From NCBI GenBank assembly GCA_034436155.1, contig DAOTVP010000015.1, forward strand, positions 62,001-126,000: DNA of 64,000 nt, read 5' to 3'. Positions 51,988 through 60,798 of the stretch are shown here, in pieces. Numbering within the stretch: the stretch's first letter is position 1; each line of letters begins with the position of its first letter. The notes beneath the pieces were generated by a model. It saw only the letters and a list, made by a program, of their open reading frames with translations, was not told the origin of the DNA and made no database searches. A program made the position numbers and the translations under genes. This stretch comes from GCA-2794515 sp034436155 (lineage in GTDB: Bacteria > Chloroflexota > Anaerolineae > Aggregatilineales > Phototrophicaceae).

Positions 51988-53418
51988 CTACGATTCTGAT
52001 TCAATAACACGTTTGATATACACAAAGGCTTCGTCTTTGGTTTGAATTTGCCCCAATACTTGTGCCTCACGGAGCATTGTTAACAATTTGCCGATATGCT
52101 TGCCAGGAGATAATCCAAATTGTGTCACGAGGTCATCGCCCGTCAACAACGCGGGTGGATTCACAATTTGCTCATAATAGACGAAATACGCGCCGAGTAG
52201 ATGTTGGCTGTGTTCGAGTCGTTTGAGCCATACATCTTGTTGGATATGAATCGTTTCGTGTGCCAAATAATATGCCAGCGAGAGTAACACGGCATCTATG
52301 CCTGCATCGGCATATTTGCGCCAAAAATAATGCAAGGCGAGGGGTTCTAGGGCGATATTCGGCAAATCTGCATAAGCCGATACCATCATCACCAGTCGTT
52401 TTTTTTCATCGTTGCTCAAGCGCAAAGCGGTGGCGATCGTATCGACATCATCCGATGGTAACAGGTGGAGCAACCCGCCCAGCATCAACAGGGCTTTATG
52501 CGGGTGCCCATTCGCCCATTCGCTCAAAATATGCGCCTGAAGCTGTTTACGATAAATATCCAACGCCGTGACTATCATCCCCAAATCGAAAACGGCGGCG
52601 GTGGAATCGGTGCGTTGCGGGCTAATAGTTTGATATACGCCGTGTAATTTTTCGATGGTGAGCAGGGTATGCGACCAGCCATTATCGGTATGTGGTGATG
52701 GTTTTTGGGTATGTAATGCACGGGTTTGTGGGATGATATGCCCCAATAAGCCGACCACCTCTAAAATACGTAAGGCGCTGTGTGGACGTGATAAACTCAA
52801 TAATTTGATAAATTCATCGCGTATCCGTTCTGGTGAGACATGATGAATCGTGTTGGCATGGGTGCGAATGGCGGATAAGGTATCGGGTGTGATTTTTGCC
52901 GATAATCCGATGCTTTGGCGCACGGCACGAATCCCGCGAACAGGATCATTTTGGATAGATTGCGGATTGCATTGGCGGATAATTTTATGATCCAAATCCG
53001 CTTCGCCATTTAGCGGGTCTATCAACAAGTTGATGTCGCCTAACATATCCACCGCCATCGCGTTGATGGTGAAATCGCGGTCGGCTAGATCATCGGCGAG
53101 GCTATCTCCCCGAAAACGGGCAATATCAATATGTAGGGTGATGCCCGCATGGTTCACCCATACCCGCGCCACATCACGCACCTCATCCATGATGTAAATA
53201 TTGGCATTGAGATGATTGTTCAATCGTCGGGCTAATCCGATGGCATCTCGTGGCGTGGCGAGATCGATATCGTGAATGGGGTAGTGCAACCACGCATCAC
53301 GCACGGCACCACCTACAATATAACAGGGGATGTTCCAGTCGAGAAAAATGTCTTGTAAATCGAGGATAAAATCAGACCACAATAACGGGCGTTTGGGCGT
53401 GCGTGGTGTTATGTTCAT
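51988..53418 (-). CDS. cca: CCA-adding tRNA nucleotidyltransferase / poly(A) polymerase family
   Basis: 476 residues. Class II nucleotidyltransferase head with CYIVGGAVRDAWL (G36-D41) and metal-binding DID (D50, D52), then RRLNNHLNANIYIMDE, the DLADRDFTINAMAVD template motif, DPVRGIRAVRQSI, and HVSPERIRDEFIKLL of the neck. The C-terminal 200 residues are helical. It adds or repairs the 3' CCA of tRNAs. Both tRNA-Ser genes in the window lack encoded CCA, consistent with need for it. A pure poly(A) polymerase role cannot be excluded. Overlaps hpt by four bases. Confidence 0.88.
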   Translation of the reverse strand: MNITPRTPKRPLLWSDFILDLQDIFLDWNIPCYIVGGAVRDAWLHYPIHDIDLATPRDAIGLARRLNNHLNANIYIMDEVRDVARVWVNHAGITLHIDIARFRGDSLADDLADRDFTINAMAVDMLGDINLLIDPLNGEADLDHKIIRQCNPQSIQNDPVRGIRAVRQSIGLSAKITPDTLSAIRTHANTIHHVSPERIRDEFIKLLSLSRPHSALRILEVVGLLGHIIPQTRALHTQKPSPHTDNGWSHTLLTIEKLHGVYQTISPQRTDSTAAVFDLGMIVTALDIYRKQLQAHILSEWANGHPHKALLMLGGLLHLLPSDDVDTIATALRLSNDEKKRLVMMVSAYADLPNIALEPLALHYFWRKYADAGIDAVLLSLAYYLAHETIHIQQDVWLKRLEHSQHLLGAYFVYYEQIVNPPALLTGDDLVTQFGLSPGKHIGKLLTMLREAQVLGQIQTKDEAFVYIKRVIESES

Positions 53419-53957
53419 ACTTTAGCGACACCAATAAATGGCATATTCCGAAATTTTTCATCGAGGTCTAAGCCATAACCGAAGACAAATTTATCTTCAA
53501 TTTCAAATCCGACATAATGAATAGGGATTTGTACTTCGCGCCGCGAGGCTTTATTGAGCAAGGTGCATAATTTGATGCTGGCGGGGTTACGTGCTTCGAG
53601 CAACTTGAACACGAATTCGAGCGTTAAGCCACTATCCACAATATCTTCTACGATGAGGACATGCTTGTTATCCAGATGAATTTCGAGATCGCGCTCAATC
53701 CGCACCACACGGCTACTTTTGCGGTCGCCTTTATGATAACTTTTGAACGCCATAAAATCGATTTCGTGCGGGATGTTGATATGGCGGGTTAAATCTGATA
53801 AAAAGATGACCCCACCTTTGAGGATGCAAATGAGCAATAAATCGCCCGTATTGGCGTAATCTGCCGAAATTTGCGCCCCCAATTCGCGCACACGCGCTTG
53901 TAGAGTCGCCTCATCGATGAGGACTTCTTGCAAAAACGGTTCATAAGCGGCTTGCAT
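53415..53957 (-). CDS. hpt: Hypoxanthine phosphoribosyltransferase
   Basis: 180 residues. The PRPP-binding motif is HVLIVEDIVDSGLTLEFVF, and LLICILKGGVIFLSDLTRHI and the KSYHKGDRKSSRVVRIERD flexible loop are as in Hpt. VGFEIEDKFVFGYGLDLDEKFRNMPFIG is the purine site. It salvages hypoxanthine and guanine to nucleotides. It lies 21 bases downstream of the FHA gene and overlaps the CCA-adding enzyme gene by four bases. Confidence 0.95.
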   Translation of the reverse strand: MQAAYEPFLQEVLIDEATLQARVRELGAQISADYANTGDLLLICILKGGVIFLSDLTRHINIPHEIDFMAFKSYHKGDRKSSRVVRIERDLEIHLDNKHVLIVEDIVDSGLTLEFVFKLLEARNPASIKLCTLLNKASRREVQIPIHYVGFEIEDKFVFGYGLDLDEKFRNMPFIGVAKV

Positions 53958-53978
53958 GTATTTTTCTCGCAGGGTGCA

Positions 53979-54515
53979 TCAACGGAACAAGACTTGAATC
54001 GGCAAGCGCCCCAACAGCAACTCATCACCTTTGCGAAGCACGGTGGGCATATGGGCTTCGAGGCGCACATTGGCTAAGAATGTCCCGTTGGTACTGCCCA
54101 AATCGGTGACATACAATTTGCCGTCTTCGATGTGCATTCGCACATGTTCGCGTGATACTCCTCTATCCAACGCGCCGTATGGCGTTAAGTCGAGGTCAAC
54201 ACGGGTGCGCGTGCGCGGGTCTGACCGTCCGAGTGTGATATTCCCGTTTTTGGGGATGACCACACGCTCGACAATGCCCCGAATCACGAAAATAATTTCC
54301 GATTCATCACCCAATAGCCCGGTGCGCCCTGTTCCACTTACCCCACTATTTAAACCAAAACGTGGACGTTTATCTTTAGGGATGCTCAACACGCCTGTTT
54401 CAGTTTGGCTGTTATGATGGGTAGATAGCCGAGAATCTTCAGGCAAATCCGGTTTGGGATGCTCGTCATTTGGTGTCTGTGACACATTTGGATTATCATT
54501 ATTCTGATTATTCAC
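53979..54515 (-). CDS. FHA-domain protein
   Basis: 178 residues. The first 75 are disordered (Asn, Pro, Asp, Ser rich). The FHA domain covers about 80-178: ITLGRSDPRTRTRVDLDLTP, the phosphothreonine-contacting GVSREHVRMHI, and DLGSTNGTFLAN. FHA domains read Ser/Thr kinase phosphorylation, but no kinase is in the window. Hpt and the CCA enzyme follow, suggesting co-transcription rather than shared function. No anchor or signal peptide. Confidence 0.88.
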   Translation of the reverse strand: MNNQNNDNPNVSQTPNDEHPKPDLPEDSRLSTHHNSQTETGVLSIPKDKRPRFGLNSGVSGTGRTGLLGDESEIIFVIRGIVERVVIPKNGNITLGRSDPRTRTRVDLDLTPYGALDRGVSREHVRMHIEDGKLYVTDLGSTNGTFLANVRLEAHMPTVLRKGDELLLGRLPIQVLFR

Positions 54516-54629
54516 AGTTATACACGCTTTTTAATCTTTCTGAACAAAATCTAGTATAGCACCATCTGGTTTTGTTTGCTAACCTTTTTGCAGATTTTTT
54601 TACCACTTCATCGATCAAGGTATGTTCTG

Positions 54630-56363
54630 ATGACAAATCCTAATATCCATCCCAGCCATCCCAGAAGCCATATCCGAGTCACTTTTCCAGATAACCAAGT
54701 TTACGAAGCCCCAATCGGCACACCTGCCCACGATTTTTTTCAGGTGGCTATCCCGCACAGCGATTCGCCGATTGTCGGCGCGATTTGTGATGGTCAATTG
54801 CGCGAGCTGAATTATGCCGTCATGCGCGATATGACGCTTGCGCCCGTTTTCCTCAATTCCAGCGATGGCTCGCGGATTTATCGGCGCTCGTTGGTGTTGT
54901 TGTTGGCGACGGCTGTCGCCGAGATTTGGCACGAGCGCCAAGTCAGTGTGCGCTATTCTGTGCCAGATGGGGGATATTATTGCAAAATTGTGGGCGATAA
55001 ACCCCTCAGCCTGAGCGATTTAGATGCGCTCGATGCGCGGATGCGTCAGATTGTGTTAGAAGACGCGCCTATTACCAAACGGGTTGTGCCTCTATCGGAG
55101 GCGGTGGATTTATTCACCAAACGTGGCGATGAAGATAAGGTGCAATTACTCGCTTATCGTGTGCGTCCAGAATTGACACTGTATAACCTACGCGGGCGGG
55201 ATGATTATTATTTTGGGTATATGCTCCCGTCTACGGGCTTGCTCAAATATTTTCGGTTGGTTTGGGGCAAAGAGGGCTTTATTTTGCAATATCCGCGTCG
55301 AGATAACCCAATGGTGTTACGTCCCATTCGCGCTCATGATAAACTAACCCGCGTGTTTCATCAATCGGATGAATGGTTACGCCGATTAAACATCGAAGAT
55401 ATTGGTCGGTTGAATCGGATTGTCGATACACCAGACCGCCTGCGCGAATTGATTTTGGTCACAGAGGCGTTGCATGAGCAAAATGTCGCCAACATTGCTC
55501 AAGATATTTTGCAACGCCATACCCAAACAGGGGTGCGATTTGTGTTCATCGCGGGACCGTCTTCATCGGGCAAAACCACCTTCTCAAAACGCCTTGCGAT
55601 TCAGTTATTGGCGCAAGGGTTACGTCCGTTCACGCTGGAATTGGATAATTATTTCGTCAACCGCGAAGATACGCCCAGAGATGCCAAAGGCGATTATAAT
55701 TTCGAGGCATTAGAGGCGATCAATTTGCCCCTGTTTAATTCGCAACTTTTGGCATTAGCCAAAGGTGATGCCGTTCATTTGCCCCGTTTTAATTTCCTCA
55801 CAGGCAAAAGTGAAAAAGGCGCGTTGGCAAAACTCACTGAGAAGCAGGTGATTATCATTGAAGGCATACACGGCTTAAATCCGCGCCTGATTAACGATTT
55901 GCCCATCGAATTGGTGTATCGGGTATATGTCTCGGCGTTGACACAAGTCAATGTGGATTTGCATAACCGCGTATCGACAACCGATTTACGCCTTATTCGG
56001 CGCATTGTGCGCGATGCCCGTACTCGTGGTTATAACGCGATGGATACGCTCAATCGGTGGGAGAGTGTCCGTAATGGGGAACGCACAGGCATTTTTCCGT
56101 ATCAAGAAAATGCCGATGCCATGTTCGATTCGGCGTTGGTGTATGAATTGGCGGCGTTGCGCCCGTTGGTCGAACCGTTGCTACTCCAAGTTAAGCCAAA
56201 TACACCCGCGTTTATCGAGGCAAAACGCCTACTATCCTTTTTGGGGTGGGTGAGACCGATTCAACCCGATCAATTATCGCTCATCCCCGATACATCGTTG
56301 TTGCGTGAATTCATCGGCAATTCGATTCTGGATGATTATCATCCCTTGCAGGCAGGGGAATGA
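54630..56363 (+). CDS. Nucleoside (uridine) kinase with ThrRS-like N-terminal domains
   Basis: 577 residues. Residues 10-70 resemble a TGS domain (IRVTFPDNQVYEAPIGTPAHDFF), then a region like the second additional domain of threonyl-tRNA synthetase (LLLATAVAEIWHERQVSVRYSVPDGGYYC, HDFxxx-like blocks). From about 300 comes a P-loop uridine-kinase/phosphoribulokinase domain: FIAGPSSSGKTTFSKRLAIQL, LELDNYFVNREDTPRD, VIIIEGIHGLNP and a closing RRIVRDARTRGYNA. The ThrRS-like part is thought not to charge tRNA. Start at ATG 54630 with AAGG nine bases before; an earlier frame start at 54576 lies ahead of it. Stands alone after an FHA divergent gene. Confidence 0.85.
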   Translation: MTNPNIHPSHPRSHIRVTFPDNQVYEAPIGTPAHDFFQVAIPHSDSPIVGAICDGQLRELNYAVMRDMTLAPVFLNSSDGSRIYRRSLVLLLATAVAEIWHERQVSVRYSVPDGGYYCKIVGDKPLSLSDLDALDARMRQIVLEDAPITKRVVPLSEAVDLFTKRGDEDKVQLLAYRVRPELTLYNLRGRDDYYFGYMLPSTGLLKYFRLVWGKEGFILQYPRRDNPMVLRPIRAHDKLTRVFHQSDEWLRRLNIEDIGRLNRIVDTPDRLRELILVTEALHEQNVANIAQDILQRHTQTGVRFVFIAGPSSSGKTTFSKRLAIQLLAQGLRPFTLELDNYFVNREDTPRDAKGDYNFEALEAINLPLFNSQLLALAKGDAVHLPRFNFLTGKSEKGALAKLTEKQVIIIEGIHGLNPRLINDLPIELVYRVYVSALTQVNVDLHNRVSTTDLRLIRRIVRDARTRGYNAMDTLNRWESVRNGERTGIFPYQENADAMFDSALVYELAALRPLVEPLLLQVKPNTPAFIEAKRLLSFLGWVRPIQPDQLSLIPDTSLLREFIGNSILDDYHPLQAGE

Positions 56364-56389
56364 CAAATTCGCAGTTACATCTATCGATA

Positions 56390-56407
56390 GGCGCAACATG
56401 TTGCGCC
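56390..56407. repeat. Perfect 18-base palindrome
   Basis: GGCGCAAC-AT-GTTGCGCC in the gap after the nucleoside kinase gene. No T run follows, so not a typical terminator. Arms differ from the A-D module family. Confidence 0.6.
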
Positions 56408-56449
56408 CTCACGGATGTGACTGAATGTCGCCGAATAAAAAATTTCTTA

Positions 56450-56479
56450 TTGGTCAAAAATGCCAAAGTAGCCTACAAT
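56450..56479 (+). promoter_or_regulatory. Putative promoter of the Hsp70-like gene
   Basis: TTGGTC (56450-56455), 18 bases, TACAAT (56474-56479). Expected start near 56486, 47 bases before the ATG. Confidence 0.4.
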
Positions 56480-56532
56480 TATGAGTGTTATGTTATCATT
56501 CGGTTTGATTATGGATCATTTGAGAGGGATTT

Positions 56533-58137
56533 ATGGGGCATAAGTTAGGTATTGATTTTGGCACGACCAATAGCGTTATCGCCCGTTGGGATGATGAAAA
56601 AGATGATTCTGTGGTTGTTCAGATAGAAGGGTTGAGCGATACATCCGATAAACATCTGCCACCTGTTGTACCGTCATTGTTGTATGTGAATGATGGCAAA
56701 GAACGGGTTATCACCTGTGGTGTGAAAGTGCGCCAAGATGGGTACGATAGCAAGCAAGATAACCGCCTATTTCGCAATTTTAAGCGTGGGATTGTGGCGA
56801 CACCCGCCCCAGAACCGCGCAAAATTGATGGCGTGGATTGGGCAGATAAAGACGCGGGACGGGCATTCGTCAAACATTTATTAGAACGCTTGCCGTATAA
56901 AAACGAAGACATTGACCAACTCGTCCTCACCGCGCCAGTCGCCTCGTTTGAGGGGTATTTGGCATGGCTGAATAGCGTGATTGATGAGGTCGCATTGCTC
57001 GACAAAATTCGCGTGGTGGATGAATCCACCGCCGCGGCGTTGGGATATGCCGTCACCAAACCGGGCGCGGTGGTGCTGGTATTCGATTTTGGTGGTGGCA
57101 CGCTCGATTTATCGCTGGTGCAATTGCCCGAAAATCGTGAAAAGACGGGCGGTGTCCTCAAACGGTTGGTTGGTAGTGGCAAAGCGGGGCAACATACCGC
57201 CAAAGTCATCGCCAAAGCGGGGCGCATCATCGGCGGGAGCGATATTGACCAATGGCTACTCGCAGAAGTCCTCAAACGCGCCAACATCACCACCGACCAA
57301 CTCGGCATCGAATATGCGCGGTTGCTCACCCGTTGCGAACATGCCAAAATTGCCCTTTCGACCGATACATCGGCGAAAATCGAATTCACCGCCCAAGATC
57401 GCCAATATACCATCACCATCACCCGCGAGGAATTAGAGGCGCTTTTAGAGGCAAATGGCTTTTATACCGCCTTACGCCGTGTCGTAGATAAAGTCATGCA
57501 CATCGCTCGTCAACGCGGGATTTTCAAAGAAGATATTCACTACGTGTTATTGGTCGGTGGGACATCGCTCATGCCGTCTGTTCAAGCGACATTGGGAAAA
57601 TATTTCACCGATATGGCTGTCCGTGCCGATAAACCATTCACGGCGGTGGCAGAAGGTGCGTTGCAAGTGGCGGCGGGGTATGGTCTTGAAGATTATCTGA
57701 TCCACAGTTACGGCTTGCGTTATCTGACCGAAGAGGGCAAGCACGAATATGATGAAATTATCCCAATGGGCAGTCGGTATCCGACAGATAACCCTGTCGA
57801 GGTGGTATTGGGGGTCTCCAGAGAGGGTCAGACCGAAGTCGAATTTGTCATCGGCGAAATCGATACCGATGCCGTGGCGATGGTCGAGGTCAAATATGAG
57901 GATGGTCAAGCCGTATTCGTGGCGCAAGCCTCGCAAGGTGAGCAACAAATTATCCCCCTGAACAGCGCCGATGTGATTAAATCCATTGCCAAACTTGACC
58001 CGCCCGGTAAACTTGGTGAAGATAGATTGCGGGCAGAATTTTCGATAGATGACCGCCGTCAATTGCGTATAACCGTGAGTGATTTACAAACAGGCGCGAC
58101 ATTGGTTAAAGATGTCCCCCTTGTGACATTGCGCTGA
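56533..58137 (+). CDS. Hsp70-like protein (lacking the C-terminal lid)
   Basis: 534 residues. The ATPase domain is complete: GIDFGTTNS at the start, VVDESTAAALGYAV, phosphate-2 DFGGGTLDLSL and adenosine loop VLLVGGTSLMPSVQATLG. After about residue 390 the beta-sandwich substrate domain follows (GLRYLTEEG...EIIPMGSRYPT), but there is no helical lid and no EEVD-like tail. Length is about 100 less than DnaK. This is a specialised Hsp70 of the HscC/DnaK-like type, not the housekeeping chaperone; no GrpE or DnaJ partner is beside it. Downstream is a HEAT-repeat gene, 17 bases away. Confidence 0.85.
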   Translation: MGHKLGIDFGTTNSVIARWDDEKDDSVVVQIEGLSDTSDKHLPPVVPSLLYVNDGKERVITCGVKVRQDGYDSKQDNRLFRNFKRGIVATPAPEPRKIDGVDWADKDAGRAFVKHLLERLPYKNEDIDQLVLTAPVASFEGYLAWLNSVIDEVALLDKIRVVDESTAAALGYAVTKPGAVVLVFDFGGGTLDLSLVQLPENREKTGGVLKRLVGSGKAGQHTAKVIAKAGRIIGGSDIDQWLLAEVLKRANITTDQLGIEYARLLTRCEHAKIALSTDTSAKIEFTAQDRQYTITITREELEALLEANGFYTALRRVVDKVMHIARQRGIFKEDIHYVLLVGGTSLMPSVQATLGKYFTDMAVRADKPFTAVAEGALQVAAGYGLEDYLIHSYGLRYLTEEGKHEYDEIIPMGSRYPTDNPVEVVLGVSREGQTEVEFVIGEIDTDAVAMVEVKYEDGQAVFVAQASQGEQQIIPLNSADVIKSIAKLDPPGKLGEDRLRAEFSIDDRRQLRITVSDLQTGATLVKDVPLVTLR

Positions 58138-58154
58138 GAAAGGATACCGAATTC

Positions 58155-59297
58155 ATGACCAACACCACCATTACCGGACGTGAACCACGTTTAGCCAGTG
58201 GATATGTCAAAAAAGGGGAACGCAGATTATCGTTACGGCGTTTCGCCACCATGCTCAATATGCTTCCGCCCGAAGCGGTATCGTTGGATGCGCTCGCTGC
58301 GGCGGTGATGAGCGATGAATTTTTTGTGCGCTTTAACGCCGCCAAAATGCTTTCTCGGCGCGGAGACCGCGATTCGCGCCTGATCATCGAAGATACGCTC
58401 AAAAAAGGGGATGCCCCATCGCGTGCCAGCGTTGCTCGTCATTTATATGGATTTTCATGGTTTGCCGCCGAACCTCTCATCCGTATGGCGCTGAAAGATA
58501 GTGATTATCGTGTGCGCGAAGCCGCGATTTATGCCTTATGCGATTTGCGTGAATATAATGCCTATCAATTGATGATAGAAGTCCTTAAAAATGAGGATGA
58601 TAGCGTGCGCGAAGCCGCCGCATGGGGCTTGCGCGATTGTCAAGATTCGGCGGCTGTGCCTGTGTTAGAGGTGGTTTTGCAGGCGAAAGACCCCGATGTC
58701 CGCATTAAGGCGCTCGAAGCGTTAGGCACGAATGATACGCCAGAAGCCATGCCCGTGGTGCGTAATGCTATGAATGACCCCGAACCCGATGTCAAATATG
58801 CCGCCGTCCTCAGCTTGTTGGAACTCGCAGGCGAGACGTGGCTTCAAGAATTATCGGGTATCATCGGGCGTACGCATGGTGTGACCTTGCAACAGGTGTT
58901 AAAAGGCTTTTTTCATGCCACCAATTACCTCAAAATTGATGTCGGCAAGAGCAAATCTGCCGATATGATGATTGATGCCCTCGAAACAGCATTGTTGGAT
59001 GAAATGCCAGAAGTGCGCCTCGCGTGTATTTGGCCCCTGGCGTGGATGCGCCATCCTCGCACACCCGTTGTCTTGCGTAAAACGTGGAACATGGAGACCG
59101 ATAGCACTGTTAAAGCTGAAATTGTCCGCATATCCAATAGTTTGATGGTCGCCGATACGGGCGCGGATGCCGATGCCCAAAAAGTGGCGGCGGATATTTT
59201 AGAGCAAGCCCTCAAAAGCACCGACCCCATCATCAAGATGGCGGCGGATCAGGTTGTTTTAGATAAACAAGGCGCGGCGGCAGTCATCAAGAAATGA
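58155..59297 (+). CDS. HEAT-repeat (PBS-lyase-like) protein
   Basis: 380 residues. About eight HEAT/PBS-type repeats are clear, for example LIRMALKDSDYRVREAAIYALCDL, MIEVLKNEDDSVREAAAWGLRD, VLEVVLQAKDPDVRIKALEALG and VVRNAMNDPEPDVKYAAVLSLLEL. Such solenoids act as binding platforms. It lies between the Hsp70-like gene and an anchored Ig-like protein gene, overlapping the latter by four bases, so a functional link with the chaperone is plausible but unproven. Confidence 0.85.
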   Translation: MTNTTITGREPRLASGYVKKGERRLSLRRFATMLNMLPPEAVSLDALAAAVMSDEFFVRFNAAKMLSRRGDRDSRLIIEDTLKKGDAPSRASVARHLYGFSWFAAEPLIRMALKDSDYRVREAAIYALCDLREYNAYQLMIEVLKNEDDSVREAAAWGLRDCQDSAAVPVLEVVLQAKDPDVRIKALEALGTNDTPEAMPVVRNAMNDPEPDVKYAAVLSLLELAGETWLQELSGIIGRTHGVTLQQVLKGFFHATNYLKIDVGKSKSADMMIDALETALLDEMPEVRLACIWPLAWMRHPRTPVVLRKTWNMETDSTVKAEIVRISNSLMVADTGADADAQKVAADILEQALKSTDPIIKMAADQVVLDKQGAAAVIKK

Positions 59298-60064
59298 ACA
59301 GATCTTCAAATCGTAATCGGAATCGCATGATTGGGGCGGTGATTGGTATCACCGCCCTTCTGTTGATAGCGTTGGCAACATGGACGCAATTGCGCGTGTT
59401 GATACCCGATGCCGAAGGTTTTATATTACCCACACCGACCTCTTTCCCAACGGCGGGGGAGGTGATACTCACATCGCCGAGCGCGGGTGATACGCTCTAT
59501 GCCGAATTGATACGGGTGACGGGCGATATTCAAAACGCGCCACAACGCCTCATCGCCCGTGTGGTGGATATTGATGATAATATACTCGTCCAAGCGCCGA
59601 TTTTGTCTCAGCAAGGCGTGTTCATGGTCGAAATGCTCCGTCCGAATACCGTAGGCGAGATGACGATAGAAATTGTCTCTGCTGTAGACCCGTCTATCGT
59701 GCGTGCCAGTGTCCCCGTCTTTTTTGCCGATATACAATCGCGTCCGAGTGGTACATTTGGGAGCATCATCACTCCATCGGATGGTGAACAAGTCGGTGGC
59801 GATACAATCCTCGTGCAGGGACGCGCTTCTGGCATTCCCAACAACACCATCCAATTGGTGTTACAAGGCGCAGATAACATCACCGTCATTCATACTGTGA
59901 CTATCAACAATCCGTATGGTGTGGATGATGTGATTTGGCAAACAGATTTACCCCTCAATGGCATTACAGGGTCTGTGATATTGACTGCCTATTTCACGCC
60001 ATCCACCGACCCCAACCCGATTTTTACCACCGTCTCACTGGTCATTACACAAGTCGCAGGGTAG
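59294..60064 (+). CDS. Membrane-anchored protein with two Ig-like domains
   Basis: 256 residues. A basic N-terminus and one membrane segment (IGAVIGITALLLIALATW) precede an extracytoplasmic part with two similar beta-sandwich units, each opening with a pattern like VILTSPSAGDTLYAELIRVTGDI and SIITPSDGEQVGGDTILVQGRA. This resembles Gmad2-type immunoglobulin-like domains. Likely adhesive or structural outside the cell. The start codon overlaps the HEAT gene stop by four bases. The deoxynucleoside kinase gene follows after four bases. Confidence 0.65.
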   Translation: MNRSSNRNRNRMIGAVIGITALLLIALATWTQLRVLIPDAEGFILPTPTSFPTAGEVILTSPSAGDTLYAELIRVTGDIQNAPQRLIARVVDIDDNILVQAPILSQQGVFMVEMLRPNTVGEMTIEIVSAVDPSIVRASVPVFFADIQSRPSGTFGSIITPSDGEQVGGDTILVQGRASGIPNNTIQLVLQGADNITVIHTVTINNPYGVDDVIWQTDLPLNGITGSVILTAYFTPSTDPNPIFTTVSLVITQVAG

Positions 60065-60068
60065 GGTC

Positions 60069-60692
60069 ATGATAACCAATCAGCATCATTTCATCGCCAT
60101 TGGTGGGAATATTGGCGCGGGTAAATCCACCCTGACTAATATGCTCTCGCAACATTTTGGTTGGCAACCCTTTTACGAAGCCAATGCTGATAACCCCTAT
60201 CTCCCCGATTTTTATGCCGATATGACGCGCTGGAGTTTTCATTCGCAGGTGTTTTTTTTGAGCAAACGGCTCGAACATCATCGCCAATTGGTGGATTTTG
60301 GCGGGCATGTCGTTCAAGACCGCACCGTGTATGAAGATGCAGAAGTGTTCGCCCAAAATTTGTATCTTCAGGGCAAGATGCCAGAACGCGATTATCGCAC
60401 GTATCGGCGTTTATACGAATCGATTAGCGCGTTTTTGCCCGCGCCTTCGTTGGTGATTTATCTGCAAGCCAGTGTCGAGACGCTCATGGCGCTCATCAAA
60501 GGGCGTGGGCGCGATTACGAAAAAAATATCCAGCGTGATTATATCGATGGTCTGAATTTGCTGTACGATGCGTGGATCAACCGATGGACGGCTTCGCCCG
60601 TGTTGCGCGTGCAGATGGATATTGTCGATTTTGTCAATAATCCGAAAGATTTTCGTATGATTGTAAACGAAATTAAAGCCATTTTAGGCTAA
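60069..60692 (+). CDS. Deoxynucleoside kinase (deoxyadenosine/deoxyguanosine type)
   Basis: 207 residues, P-loop fold. Walker A is AIGGNIGAGKSTLTNML. FYEANADNPYLPDFYADMTRWSFHSQVFFL contains the catalytic Glu, and VVQDRTVYEDAEVF is the DRS/DRT-E motif of this family. LPAPSLVIYLQASVETLMALIKGRGRDYE forms the lid. It phosphorylates deoxynucleosides for salvage; base preference is uncertain (dAK/dGK likely from the sequence style). GTAGGG is the ribosome site. It is the last gene of the Hsp70-HEAT operon-like run. Confidence 0.88.
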   Translation: MITNQHHFIAIGGNIGAGKSTLTNMLSQHFGWQPFYEANADNPYLPDFYADMTRWSFHSQVFFLSKRLEHHRQLVDFGGHVVQDRTVYEDAEVFAQNLYLQGKMPERDYRTYRRLYESISAFLPAPSLVIYLQASVETLMALIKGRGRDYEKNIQRDYIDGLNLLYDAWINRWTASPVLRVQMDIVDFVNNPKDFRMIVNEIKAILG

Positions 60693-60695
60693 CTA

Positions 60696-60723
60696 TTGTC
60701 ACGCTCTTTTTGTGGATTATAAT
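60696..60723 (+). promoter_or_regulatory. Sigma-70-type promoter for korAB
   Basis: TTGTCA (60696-60701), 16 bases, TATAAT (60718-60723). Expected start near 60730, about 69 bases before the korA ATG. Confidence 0.68.
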
Positions 60724-60798
60724 TGAAAAAGACCCCACATCATGGTCTCATTTTGACGTATTTTTAGAAAGGTTAGCGCAATAGTGCGCGAGGAAAGC

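Noticed and set aside
56619..57422. 267-residue minus-strand frame within the Hsp70-like gene
   Set aside because: Shadow of a complete and well-conserved Hsp70 ATPase domain; Ser/Ala-rich composition typical of antisense frames.
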